A DNA stretch of 64,000 bases from Domibacillus tundrae (lineage in GTDB: Bacteria > Bacillota > Bacilli > Bacillales > Domibacillaceae): assembly GCF_000970675.1 (NCBI RefSeq), contig NZ_LAJA01000006.1:121981-185980 (forward strand), given 5' to 3'. Each line of letters opens with the position of its first letter. Positions within the stretch are counted from its first letter, which is position 1. The notes under the pieces were generated by a model that worked only from the letters and a program-made list of their open reading frames with translations, was not told the origin of the DNA and ran no database searches. The position numbers and the translations under genes are program-made. Below are positions 15,574 to 24,619 of this stretch, one piece after another.

Positions 15574-18500
15574 ATGTTTACAAAAGTATTAATTGCCAAC
15601 CGCGGGGCCATCGCGGTCCGTATCGAACGTACCCTTCGCCGTATGGGCATCGCTTCTGTTGCCGTATATACAAAAGCCGATCAGGACAGTCTGCATGTGG
15701 ACCTGGCGGATGAAGCGATTTTGATCGGTGAAGGCGCAGCGAAAGACAGTTATTTAAATACAGACCTTATTTTGAAAACGGCCATTGAAACAGGTGCACA
15801 GGCGATTCATCCCGGGTACGGATTTTTAAGCGAAAACGCGGATTTCGCCCGTGCCTGCCGCGAAAATGGCATTTCCTTTATCGGTCCGACGCCTGAACAG
15901 ATGGAATTGTTTGGCTTAAAGCATTCTGCCCGCGAAATGGCAGAAAAAGCCGGGGTTCCTCTCCTATCCGGGACAGCTCTTATCACTGAACTAGAAACCG
16001 CTCTGTCAGAAGCGGGGCGCATCGGCTACCCGGTTATGCTGAAAAGCACAGCGGGCGGCGGCGGAATCGGCATGCGTATTTGCGCAGATGAAAAAGCGCT
16101 TCGGGATGCGTTCCCTTCGGTCTGCCGGCTGGCCGAAACGAACTTTAACAATGGCGGCGTATTTTTAGAAAAATACATCCAAAAAGCGCGGCACGTAGAA
16201 GTGCAAATTTTTGGAAATCGATTTGGCGAGGTTGCGGCACTCGGTGAACGGGACTGCTCGATTCAGCGGCGCAATCAAAAAGTCGTGGAAGAAAGCCCCG
16301 CTCCCTGCCTCTCTTCTTCTATTCGTGAACACATGCTTTCGTCTGCGAAACGGCTGGCGGAGGAAGTCGGCTACCGAAGTGCTGGAACCGTTGAATTTTT
16401 GTACGATCCGGAAGCGGAACAGTTTTATTTCCTTGAAGTAAACACACGTCTTCAAGTGGAGCACGGTGTTACGGAGGAAGTGCTGAACATCGATTTAGTG
16501 GAGTGGATGGTTCGCGAAGCAGCTGATGAACTGCGGGGTCTCGATCAATTGTACGAAGCACCAAAAGGACACAGCATTCAGGCACGCCTTTATGCGGAAG
16601 ACTGCTTAAACGATTTTCGTCCAAGCGGCGGACAGCTTGACCACGTCCGCTTCTCTGAACAAGCCCGGATCGAAACATGGGTGCGGGATGGCCTGACTGT
16701 TACGTCTCTTTATGATCCGATGCTCGCCAAAATTATCGTTCATGCGGAAACACGCGAGGAAGCGATTGATAAATTACATGAAGCATTAAATGAAACGCGC
16801 CTTTATGGTGTAACAACGAACTTGCAATACATTCAAGCACTGCTGCAGGAAGAAAATTGCCGAAGCGGTCTCGTTCATACACGTATGCTGGAGAATTTTG
16901 CACCGGCTGAACGCGCCATTGAAGTACTTGACGGCGGCATTCAAACAACGGTGCAGGACTGGCCTGGACGTGTCGGCCATTGGGACGTTGGCGTACCGCC
17001 ATGCGGACCAATGGATCCTTTTTCATTCCGAATTGGCAATAAGCTGCTTGGCAACGATGATCAGGCAGCGGGACTTGAGCTTACATTGCGCGGCGGATCC
17101 TATCGTTTCCGTGGCGATACTGCTTTTTGCCTGACGGGTGCGGAGATGAATGCTTTATTAGATGAAGAAACGGTACCAATGTACAGCGTCATCCAGGCAA
17201 AACGCGGACAAGTGCTGACATTTGGTGAAGCCGAAACAGGCATGCGGGCTTATTTCCTTATCGCGGGCGGATTGGATATGCCGCTTCATCTTGGCAGCGC
17301 GGCAACCTTTACGCTTGGCGGATTCGGCGGACATGGCGGACGGGCACTGCGCACTGGTGACGTATTGCAGATAAATGCTGCGGACATCCCTTCTCACGCA
17401 GCACTCAAATTCGACGAACAGCCCATCTTAACAAAAGAGTGGACGATCGGTGTTATTCCGGGACCTCACTGCACAAATGAATTTTTACTGCCGGCGTATT
17501 TGGATCAATTAACCCAAACAAGCTGGGAAGTCCATTTCAACAGCTCACGCACAGGCGTCCGTTTAATCGGTCCTGCGCCGCTTTGGACACGTGAAGATGG
17601 AGGTGAGGCCGGTCTTCACCCTTCCAATATTCACGATAACGCCTACGCCATTGGCACGCTTGATTTAACGGGTGACATGCCGATTCTGCTCGGGCCGGAT
17701 GGACCAAGTCTCGGTGGATTCGTTTGCCCGGTTACGACGGCTTCAGCTGAGTTTTGGAAAATCGGCCAGCTTCATGCCGGCGACCGCATCCGTTTTCAGC
17801 TGCTGACGCTTGAAGAAGCAGACGCCCTTCGTCAGGCACAGGAACAGCACTTGAACGCTATCGGTTCAAAAACAGCTGATTATTCTCTTCCATCTCTTCC
17901 AAAAGAACCGGCCCGGCTGTCACCGGATTATCCGATTCTCGTTGAGCATTCAACAAGCCGCTTTCCGATGACAATCCGGGCAGCAGGGGATGAGCATGTC
18001 TTAATTGAATATGGCGATATGGAATTGGATCTTTTGCTTCGATTCCAGGTCCACGCTTTAATGGAGGCTATTCAAGCGCGTCCGGATATTCCAGTATTGG
18101 ATTTAACACCGGGCATCCGTTCCTTGCAGGTTCATATCAACGCATCGCAAATGTCGATTACCGATCTTTGCAATGTAATTGCTTCGATCGATGAAGGCCT
18201 GCCCCCGCTTGAAGAAATTGAAGTCCCGTCCCGTGTCGTGCGCCTTCCCCTTTCTTGGGATGATCCGGCGACGCAGCTGGCCATTGACCGATACCAGCAA
18301 AACGTTCGTCCAGACGCGCCTTGGTGTCCTAGCAACCTGGAATTCATTCGCCGGGTAAATGGCTTAAAAGACATTGAAGACGTGAAACGCATTGTATTTG
18401 ATGCCAACTATCTCGTCCTTGGCCTTGGCGACGTGTATCTCGGCGCACCGGTCGCGACACCGGTGGATCCGCGACACCGTCTCGTGACAACAAAATACAA

Positions 18501-19230
18501 TCCGGCTCGTACGTGGACACCGGAAAATGCCGTCGGAATCGGGGGCGCGTATATGTGTGTGTACGGTATGGAAGGACCTGGCGGCTACCAGTTTGTCGGA
18601 CGTACCGTGCAAGTATGGAATCGGCTGCGTGAAACGGAAAGCTTCCAGCCTGGCAAGCCGTGGCTGCTTCGCTTCTTTGACCAAATTCAATTTTATCCAG
18701 TCAGCGCAGATGAGCTGCTTGACATGCGGGAAGATTTTCTGCGCGGACGTTTTGAAGTAGATATTACCGAAACAACATTTAAGCTCGGCGAATATTTATC
18801 TTTCCTCCATTCAATCAAAGAAAGTGCGGGCAGCTTCCGCGAAACACAGCAGGCGGCTTTTCATGCCGAACGTGAAAGCTGGCGTGAGCTCGGGCTTGCA
18901 GAATATGTATCAGAACATGAGACCGCAGAGCCAACTGAAGAAGTTCTTGCTGAAGGAGCTGAGGCAGTCCGCTGCACAATGCCCGGAAGTGTTTGGAAAG
19001 TCCTTGTGTCCGAGGGCGATAAAGTGAAAAAAGGCGATATATTGATCATCGAAGAAAGCATGAAAATGGAGTTTCCTCAGCCGGCGCCAAATGGCGGGTT
19101 TATCGAATCCGTTCACGTGTCACCGGGTGATGAAGTCCATGCCGGTCAGCTTATTGTCTCGATTACAAAAGAAAAGCGGGGTGCATCCAATGCAAACGAT
19201 GAACGTGCCGAAAACATTGTCCATTCTTGA
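15574..19230 (+). CDS. Biotin-dependent guanidine (urea) carboxylase
   Basis: 1218 residues in one chain. Residues 1-445 are a biotin carboxylase with ATP-grasp (IANRGAIAVRIERTLRRMG; GGGGIGMRI near 165; EVNTRLQVEHGVTEEV near 290). Residues ~450-1090 form the carboxyltransferase domain with KipA-like and KipI-like parts (PGRVGHWDVGVPPCGPMDP near 470; FLTGAEMN-like region after). The last 80 residues are the biotinyl domain with EESMKMEF, Lys near 1164. The reaction is ATP + bicarbonate + guanidine (or urea) to the carboxylated product. The riboswitch and the two deiminase subunits favour guanidine. AGGAG is 8 bases before ATG 15574; ATG 15568 is too close. Confidence 0.9.
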   Translation: MFTKVLIANRGAIAVRIERTLRRMGIASVAVYTKADQDSLHVDLADEAILIGEGAAKDSYLNTDLILKTAIETGAQAIHPGYGFLSENADFARACRENGISFIGPTPEQMELFGLKHSAREMAEKAGVPLLSGTALITELETALSEAGRIGYPVMLKSTAGGGGIGMRICADEKALRDAFPSVCRLAETNFNNGGVFLEKYIQKARHVEVQIFGNRFGEVAALGERDCSIQRRNQKVVEESPAPCLSSSIREHMLSSAKRLAEEVGYRSAGTVEFLYDPEAEQFYFLEVNTRLQVEHGVTEEVLNIDLVEWMVREAADELRGLDQLYEAPKGHSIQARLYAEDCLNDFRPSGGQLDHVRFSEQARIETWVRDGLTVTSLYDPMLAKIIVHAETREEAIDKLHEALNETRLYGVTTNLQYIQALLQEENCRSGLVHTRMLENFAPAERAIEVLDGGIQTTVQDWPGRVGHWDVGVPPCGPMDPFSFRIGNKLLGNDDQAAGLELTLRGGSYRFRGDTAFCLTGAEMNALLDEETVPMYSVIQAKRGQVLTFGEAETGMRAYFLIAGGLDMPLHLGSAATFTLGGFGGHGGRALRTGDVLQINAADIPSHAALKFDEQPILTKEWTIGVIPGPHCTNEFLLPAYLDQLTQTSWEVHFNSSRTGVRLIGPAPLWTREDGGEAGLHPSNIHDNAYAIGTLDLTGDMPILLGPDGPSLGGFVCPVTTASAEFWKIGQLHAGDRIRFQLLTLEEADALRQAQEQHLNAIGSKTADYSLPSLPKEPARLSPDYPILVEHSTSRFPMTIRAAGDEHVLIEYGDMELDLLLRFQVHALMEAIQARPDIPVLDLTPGIRSLQVHINASQMSITDLCNVIASIDEGLPPLEEIEVPSRVVRLPLSWDDPATQLAIDRYQQNVRPDAPWCPSNLEFIRRVNGLKDIEDVKRIVFDANYLVLGLGDVYLGAPVATPVDPRHRLVTTKYNPARTWTPENAVGIGGAYMCVYGMEGPGGYQFVGRTVQVWNRLRETESFQPGKPWLLRFFDQIQFYPVSADELLDMREDFLRGRFEVDITETTFKLGEYLSFLHSIKESAGSFRETQQAAFHAERESWRELGLAEYVSEHETAEPTEEVLAEGAEAVRCTMPGSVWKVLVSEGDKVKKGDILIIEESMKMEFPQPAPNGGFIESVHVSPGDEVHAGQLIVSITKEKRGASNANDERAENIVHS

Positions 19231-20929
19231 ATTAAAGGAAAACTATCAGTCGGGTGCTTTAACGCCTGAAATGGTCATCGAACAAATTATTAAACGCGCT
19301 GCAGCAGACAAAGATATGAACATTTGGATCACGCCGCCCTCATGGACATTTATTCGTCCGTACGTAGAACGGCTAAAAACAATAAACCGTGAACAGGCCC
19401 CGCTTTGGGGCATTCCTTTCGCTATTAAAGACAATATTGACCTCGCCGGTGTGCCGACAACAGCCGGCTGTGCGGAGTTTGCTTATACGCCTGATGAGCA
19501 TGCAACTGTTGTTCAGCGCTTAATCGATGCCGGTGCCATTCCGGTCGGAAAAGCGAACCTGGATCAATTTGCAACCGGTCTTGTCGGCACAAGAAGCCCA
19601 TATGGAGAAACGAAAAATGCGCTGAATCACGATTTGATCAGCGGCGGCTCAAGTGCAGGATCCGCCGTCTCCGTCGCGCGCGGCCAGGCTGCTTTTTCAC
19701 TTGGCACCGACACAGCGGGGTCCGGCCGTGTGCCGGCGGGACTTAACCGCCTCATCGGCTACAAGCCAAGCCTTGGTGCATGGTCGGTAAAAGGGGTCGT
19801 TCCAGCTTGCGCAAGCCTTGATTGTGTCACTGTTTTCGCAAACGGTCTGCATGATGCGGACCTTGTTGATCAAGCCGCCCGCGGTTTTGATGCCAATGAC
19901 CCGTGGTCCAGAAAGATTACACGCCAATCGGCGGCACTTCCGAAAAAAGTATACGTACCAAATGAACTTCCCCTCTTTTATGGTCCTTTTGCTGACGATT
20001 ACAAACAAGCATGGCAAAAAGCCATTTCAAAATTGAATGAGCTTGGTATACCAGTTGAGACGTTGGACGTCAACTATCTATCCGAAGCGGCTTCTGTTTT
20101 ATACGACGGGCCTTGGGTGGCAGAACGCTGGGCCGATCTGGGCGAATTTATTATGAAACATGAAGATGTCGCTTTCCCGGTAACCGAAGCCGTGCTTCGT
20201 TCCGGCGCAAAACCTGATTACAACGCTGCTTCTGTTTTTAAAGCAATGCACTCATTACAGATTTTCAAACAAAAAGCGCACCAGCAGTTGGAAAACGCGG
20301 TATTGATCATGCCGACAGCCGGCGGTACGTGGACACGTGAAGCTGTTCGGGAAAACCCGATTGAAACAAACAGTCAAATGGGTCTTTACACAAATCACTG
20401 TAACCTGCTCGATTTATGCGCCATTAATATTCCAGCTGAAGACGCCGCAGAAAATATGCCGTTCGGTATTACACTGTTCTCCGGAAATGAGGATGAACAT
20501 TTGATTACCGGGCTGGCGGATCTTTTCCTGTATGGACATCGGGCGCCGGAGCGCAAAAAGACAACGCTTGTTGCGGTCTGCGGCCTTCATATGAGAGGGT
20601 GTCCGCTTGAAAAACAAATGAACGAACATCGCGCCGTTTTCATTCGTGAAGCAAAAACGGCTCCGCATTATCAACTCATTCAGTTAAACACAGCGCCGAA
20701 AAAGCCGGGATTAATCCGAATGAACAAAAACGGCTCATCCATTGAACTCGAGTTATGGGAAATGCCAATTAGTGAATTAGGGTCATTCGTTTCCCTTATC
20801 CCTGCTCCACTAGGATTTGGCACAATTGAACTCGAAGATGGTACGCACGTGCAAGGATTTCTTTGTGAAGCCAGTGCAGCAAAAGACAGCGAAGATATTT
20901 CCTCACTCGGCGGATGGAAATATGTATAA
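19190..20929 (+). CDS. atzF: Allophanate hydrolase
   Basis: 579 residues. The N-terminal amidase-signature domain has the Ser-cisSer-Lys triad: Lys80 in FAIKDN, the GGSSAGS loop near 152-158 and Ser178 in DTAGSGRVP. The C-terminal ~130 residues (from KTTLVAVCGLHMRGCPLEKQ) form the AtzF C-domain that handles N-carboxycarbamate. It splits allophanate to two ammonia and two CO2, the last step of the pathway. The start at ATG 19190 overlaps the carboxylase by 41 bases, with GGGGTG as ribosome site; ATG 19199 is an alternative. The frame continues upstream to 19091 inside the carboxylase gene, which is not credible as a start. Confidence 0.92.
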   Translation: MQTMNVPKTLSILELKENYQSGALTPEMVIEQIIKRAAADKDMNIWITPPSWTFIRPYVERLKTINREQAPLWGIPFAIKDNIDLAGVPTTAGCAEFAYTPDEHATVVQRLIDAGAIPVGKANLDQFATGLVGTRSPYGETKNALNHDLISGGSSAGSAVSVARGQAAFSLGTDTAGSGRVPAGLNRLIGYKPSLGAWSVKGVVPACASLDCVTVFANGLHDADLVDQAARGFDANDPWSRKITRQSAALPKKVYVPNELPLFYGPFADDYKQAWQKAISKLNELGIPVETLDVNYLSEAASVLYDGPWVAERWADLGEFIMKHEDVAFPVTEAVLRSGAKPDYNAASVFKAMHSLQIFKQKAHQQLENAVLIMPTAGGTWTREAVRENPIETNSQMGLYTNHCNLLDLCAINIPAEDAAENMPFGITLFSGNEDEHLITGLADLFLYGHRAPERKKTTLVAVCGLHMRGCPLEKQMNEHRAVFIREAKTAPHYQLIQLNTAPKKPGLIRMNKNGSSIELELWEMPISELGSFVSLIPAPLGFGTIELEDGTHVQGFLCEASAAKDSEDISSLGGWKYV

Positions 20930-20970
20930 CATAGAAAAGGGGGCTATTTTAAAAGCCCCCTTTTCTATGT
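20929..20970. terminator. Bidirectional terminator after the guanidine operon
   Basis: Perfect 16-base arms, ACATAGAAAAGGGGGC (20929-20944) and GCCCCCTTTTCTATGT (20955-20970). The C-rich/T-rich arm gives a T-run in both directions. It starts at the last base of the allophanate hydrolase stop codon. Confidence 0.9.
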
Positions 20971-20975
20971 TAACT

Positions 20976-21002
20976 GGCTGGATTTTGCGCAAAAATCCAG
21001 CC
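20976..21002. repeat. Intergenic hairpin
   Basis: GGCTGGATTTT pairs with AAAATCCAGCC with a short GCGC loop. No T-run follows on either strand, so it is a stable hairpin rather than a plain terminator; it lies downstream of the minus-strand DnaB/DnaD-like gene. Confidence 0.5.
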
Positions 21003-21030
21003 GCCTTATCTTTTTGCAGGTTATTTTTCT

Positions 21031-21462
21031 TTAACGAGAAAACAGCTCTCGAATATAAGCTCCCAGCTGCTCATTTGTTAAATTACTGTCGGAGGCCCCG
21101 CGAATCATCTCAACAGTAATACCCGTCTTCTTTTTTGAATGAAGAATGTCGGTCATCCAGAGCGTTTTATATTTTGCATGTTCTTTTTTCACAAGGTTCA
21201 TCGCCTGCTCAGCGGTTGCCACGTTCATTCTGCTCCAGTGCATGGCAATCTTAAAAAGAGAGGGATGGCTTAATGATAAGGACGCCAGCAAAATATATTG
21301 GACAAGAACATTCACTACTTCATCCGGCAAGTGATATCGCTTATTCAAATCTGCTATGACGGTCATGTCCATTTTTGATACTGATTTTTTCCCTGTCGTG
21401 TGCATAATCATCTGCCGGGGATGAATGCTTTTAAAGTATGCAGCAGCACTGTGGCTGGTCAT
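21031..21462 (-). CDS. DnaB/DnaD-like replication initiation domain protein
   Basis: 143 residues resembling the C-terminal DnaB_2/DnaD module of Firmicute primosome proteins: LPDEVVNVLVQYILLASLSL followed by FKIAMHWSRMNVATAEQAMNLVKKEHAKY, the helix-turn pattern that binds DNA and other primosome parts. It is much shorter than full DnaB (about 470) or DnaD (about 230), so it is a stand-alone module or a truncated paralogue. Monocistronic; role unknown. Confidence 0.6.
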   Translation of the reverse strand: MTSHSAAAYFKSIHPRQMIMHTTGKKSVSKMDMTVIADLNKRYHLPDEVVNVLVQYILLASLSLSHPSLFKIAMHWSRMNVATAEQAMNLVKKEHAKYKTLWMTDILHSKKKTGITVEMIRGASDSNLTNEQLGAYIRELFSR

Positions 21463-21621
21463 AGAAAAGACCCTCCTTTTAAATAATGGTTACCTTCTTC
21501 CTTTCCCTGCCTTTTAGTTTCTGAAGCCTTATTTCCAGTAAAAATGTTTGAATTTTTCTATTCCCGGCTAATGTAGACTAACAACAATCATTTAAATTTT
21601 AAAAAAGAAAGGGTTTTTCAC

Positions 21622-21918
21622 ATGAGTACGACACACGATCTTCACCATACAGATGAAACGGTACAAGAAACAGGCACATATGTTTGTGCAGCTGGGAAAA
21701 GAGTAGAGCTGCAAAAAGGCGAACAATTTCCGGTTTGTCCGGATATGAATGAGCCCACAACGTGGCGGCACGCCAATCACGTACACAATACAGGAGATCA
21801 AGTAACAGAGGCGGATACGTACGTCGATGAAGACGGCGATCAAGTGGAATTAGTACCGGGCGATACGTTCCCTTCCTGTCCGAAATCTGGCGAATCAACG
21901 CAATGGAAACATGCGTAA
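21622..21918 (+). CDS. YjzC-like protein with two tandem copies of the domain
   Basis: 98 residues made of two ~45-residue repeats. Each has TGTY/ADTYV, then a glycine turn, VELQKGEQFPVCPD or VELVPGDTFPSCPK, then TTWRHA or TQWKHA. The single-copy relative YjzC of B. subtilis is a small sporulation-associated protein of unknown function. The paired Cys and His at the same place in each repeat might bind metal. No signal peptide. GAAAGGG precedes the start. A terminator follows. Confidence 0.65.
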   Translation: MSTTHDLHHTDETVQETGTYVCAAGKRVELQKGEQFPVCPDMNEPTTWRHANHVHNTGDQVTEADTYVDEDGDQVELVPGDTFPSCPKSGESTQWKHA

Positions 21919-21925
21919 TCAATAC

Positions 21926-21955
21926 CACTGTCTCACTCACTGAGGCAGTTTTTTC
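21926..21955 (+). terminator. Terminator of the YjzC-like gene
   Basis: ACTGTCTCA/TGAGGCAGT stem with one mismatch, then six T residues. Confidence 0.75.
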
Positions 21956-21958
21956 ATA

Positions 21959-21990
21959 CAAAAAAGCTGTCCTCATTTCGAGGACAGCCT
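21959..21990 (-). terminator. Terminator of the gluconokinase gene
   Basis: GCTGTCCTC/GAGGACAGC stem plus six T residues on the minus strand. The stop codon of the kinase (21973) lies inside the structure. Confidence 0.85.
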
Positions 21991-23520
21991 ACGCTGAAAA
22001 TCAGCGATTGTTTTATATTCCGGCTCTAAAAATCTGGCGATCCGGATGAAAGACGGAATTAATTCGCGATAGACATCGCTGTTTGCTTTATTTGGTACAT
22101 GCTCAAACACAGTACCGCTTGCGTCTGCGGCAACGTCGAGTGAATCAATCTCCCCAAGTCCATATAATCCAAGCAGTACCGCGCCAAAGCAGGAGCTTTC
22201 AAAGCTTTCCGGCACAATTACCGGGTGGTCAAACACATCGGCCATCATTTGGCGCCAAAAGTCCGACTGCGCAAAGCCGCCGGTCGCCAGAATGCGCTGC
22301 GGCTCGCCGGTCAGCTCTTCAAGCGCAAGAAGCACCGTATAAAGGTTGTACAAAATTCCTTCAAGCACTGCGCGGATCATGTGCTCTTTTTTATGATGCA
22401 GCGCGAGCCCGAAAAATGATCCGCGTGCGTCCGCGTTCCAAAGCGGCGCGCGTTCACCGGAGAAATATGGATGAAACAAGAGTCCTTCGCTTCCCGCCGG
22501 AATACGCGCGGCAATTTCCGTCAGCACATCATATGGATCTTTTCCAAGCCGTTTGGCCGTTTCTGTTTCTGCAGCGCCCAGTTCATCCCGAACCCAGCGG
22601 AAAATCATGCCGCCATTATTCACCGGCCCGCCAATAACCCAATGATCTTCCGTCAGTGCATAACAGAAAATGCGCCCTTTCGGATCAGTGACCGGTTTAT
22701 TCGTGACCGCCCGGATCGCCCCGCTCGTTCCGATCGTAACAGCAACGTCCCCCGGTTTAATGGCGCCTGTTCCTAAGTTCGAAAGCACCCCATCGCTCGC
22801 ACCGATCACAACCGGCATATCTGTCCGAATACCGGCTTCCACCGCGAAGCCTGGCGCCATGCCGCGGACAACGTGTGTCGTTGAAACCGGCTTTGACAAA
22901 CGTTTTGCGTCAATGCCGGCGATTTGAAGCGCTTCTTTATCCCAATCCAGCTTTTCCAGGTTGAACATTCCTGTCGCGGAGGCGATCGAATAATCGATTA
23001 CATAATCACCAAACAGCCGATAAAAAATGTACTCTTTAATGGAAAGAAATTTCGCCGTCTGCCGGAAAAGTTCCGGAAATTCCTCGCGAAGCCAAATAAT
23101 TTTCGATAAAGGCGCCATCGGATGAATGGGTGTCCCGGTCCGCAGATAAATCTCGTGCCCGTTCCACTCGTTTTTAAGCTTTTCCGTCCATTTCGTGCTG
23201 CGGCTGTCTGCCCACGTAATGGACGGCGTCAGCGGCCGCCCTTCTTCGTCCACCGCAATAACGCTGTGCATGGCGGATGAAAAGGATAAAAAGCCGATAT
23301 CCTGTTCCGGTACGCCGCTTCCTTCTATACACGTACGGATCGACGTCAGCACGGCCCGAAAGATTACATTCGGATCCTGCTCCGCAGCGGAAGGCTCTGG
23401 CGTATGAAGCGAATATTCTACCCCGGCCCGGTGCACAAACGCGCCGTCCTTTTTAAAGATAACGGCCTTTGTGCTCGTCGTGCCAATATCAATCCCCATC
23501 GTATATAAAAATCCCATCAT
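21973..23520 (-). CDS. gntK: FGGY-family carbohydrate kinase, gluconokinase
   Basis: 515 residues, two actin-like domains. YTMGIDIGTTSTKAVIFKKD is the first phosphate loop, TIGTSGAIR (near 265) and ATGGFAQSDFW (near 430) the adenosine site. The pattern SFSSAMHSVIAVDEEGRPLT and TWADSRS is that of Bacillus gluconokinase (gluconate + ATP to 6-phosphogluconate). Start ATG 23520 is preceded by GAAAGGG. A degraded piece of a GntP-like permease lies directly upstream, so a former gnt operon may have lost its transporter. Confidence 0.85.
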   Translation of the reverse strand: MMGFLYTMGIDIGTTSTKAVIFKKDGAFVHRAGVEYSLHTPEPSAAEQDPNVIFRAVLTSIRTCIEGSGVPEQDIGFLSFSSAMHSVIAVDEEGRPLTPSITWADSRSTKWTEKLKNEWNGHEIYLRTGTPIHPMAPLSKIIWLREEFPELFRQTAKFLSIKEYIFYRLFGDYVIDYSIASATGMFNLEKLDWDKEALQIAGIDAKRLSKPVSTTHVVRGMAPGFAVEAGIRTDMPVVIGASDGVLSNLGTGAIKPGDVAVTIGTSGAIRAVTNKPVTDPKGRIFCYALTEDHWVIGGPVNNGGMIFRWVRDELGAAETETAKRLGKDPYDVLTEIAARIPAGSEGLLFHPYFSGERAPLWNADARGSFFGLALHHKKEHMIRAVLEGILYNLYTVLLALEELTGEPQRILATGGFAQSDFWRQMMADVFDHPVIVPESFESSCFGAVLLGLYGLGEIDSLDVAADASGTVFEHVPNKANSDVYRELIPSFIRIARFLEPEYKTIADFQRRLSSK

Positions 23521-23544
23521 CCATTCACCCTTTCGTTAATAGCC

Positions 23545-23660
23545 AATAATCATGCCAATGATAAACCAAACCGTAAAACTGACAAGGCCAATGCAGCTAT
23601 CGTTAACGCCACAAACGGATGGCCAAGGAACGTTAAGACTAAATGAGCAATATTTCCTTC
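23545..23660 (-). pseudogene. Remnant of a gluconate-permease (GntP)-like gene
   Basis: One minus-strand frame reads IAHLVLTFLGHPFVALTIAA and continues hydrophobic to a stop, like a helix pair of GntP-family permeases. There is no start and no remaining full domain. Position next to gntK supports the idea, but similarity was judged by eye only. Confidence 0.35.
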
Positions 23661-23827
23661 TTCTTAAGAATACACTTGAAACCCTATTTAACAAAATCGA
23701 GACAAGGGGAATCATATATGATCTGTTTGTAAAATTTTCCCCATAATAAAAAAGCCATCTCCATGCCGAAGCATCAAAACAGCTCTCTTTTCGAACAATT
23801 TTATGTCCACTCATACCGCTTCCGCTC

Positions 23828-24547
23828 TTATTCACCTAAATCGACATTATGATACACCTGCTGAACGTCTTCTAAATCTTCAATCACATCGATCATTTTT
23901 TCAAACTGCTCCTGATCGTCTTCTGATAATGTGACGTCATTTTGTGCAAGCATCGTCAGTTCTGCAACCGTAAACTCCGTCACACCTACTTCTTTCAGTG
24001 CTTCCTGTACTGCATGAAATTGATCGGGTTCCGCATAGACGATGACCACTTCATCTTCTTCAAGAACGTCGCGGACGTCAATATCCGCTTCCATTAATAG
24101 CTCTAATACTTCATCTGCATTTTTTCCTTCAAGACCAAACACAGCTGTCGCGTCAAACATATACGCTACCGAGCCGCTGACACCCATGTTGCCGCCGTTT
24201 TTCCCAAATGCAGCACGTACATCAGACGCCGTCCGGTTGACGTTATTCGTTAGCGCATCCACAATGACCATCGAGCCGCCAGGACCAAATCCTTCGTAAC
24301 GAAGCTCATCATAGCTTTCTTCTGCGCCACCTTTTGCTTTTTCAATCGCCCGGTCAATGATCGTTTTCGGCACGCTGTACGTTTTCGCGCGCTCCAGCAC
24401 CATCCGAAGCGCCTGGTTGCTTTCCGGGTTCGGTTCACCCTGCTTTGCCGCTACGTAAATTTCACGTCCGAATTTTGCATAAATGCGGCTTGTATTGGCA
24501 TCTTTTGATGCTTTTTTTTCTTTAATGTTATTCCATTTACGTCCCAA
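23828..24547 (-). CDS. yeeI: YebC/PmpR/TACO1-family protein, YeeI type
   Basis: About 239 residues. [20 protein letters not shown] and the conserved [20 protein letters not shown] and [13 protein letters not shown] identify the family, whose members act as DNA-binding regulators or as translation factors for difficult peptide bonds. The Bacillus genome usually has two members; this one has the short N-terminus of YeeI. GTG 24556 is also possible as a start, but family alignment favours TTG 24547 (MGRKW). Cytosolic, monocistronic. Confidence 0.88.
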   Translation of the reverse strand: MGRKWNNIKEKKASKDANTSRIYAKFGREIYVAAKQGEPNPESNQALRMVLERAKTYSVPKTIIDRAIEKAKGGAEESYDELRYEGFGPGGSMVIVDALTNNVNRTASDVRAAFGKNGGNMGVSGSVAYMFDATAVFGLEGKNADEVLELLMEADIDVRDVLEEDEVVIVYAEPDQFHAVQEALKEVGVTEFTVAELTMLAQNDVTLSEDDQEQFEKMIDVIEDLEDVQQVYHNVDLGE

Positions 24548-24619
24548 ACTGAACACTCGCTTTCCATTTTCAATCTATGTTTATTATACAATAAACGAAG
24601 AGTACCGTACAAAGCGGAT

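Noticed and set aside
19091..19189. Extended start of allophanate hydrolase at 19091
   Set aside because: The extension lies in the carboxylase biotin domain in another frame and has no family similarity; ATG 19190 is preferred.
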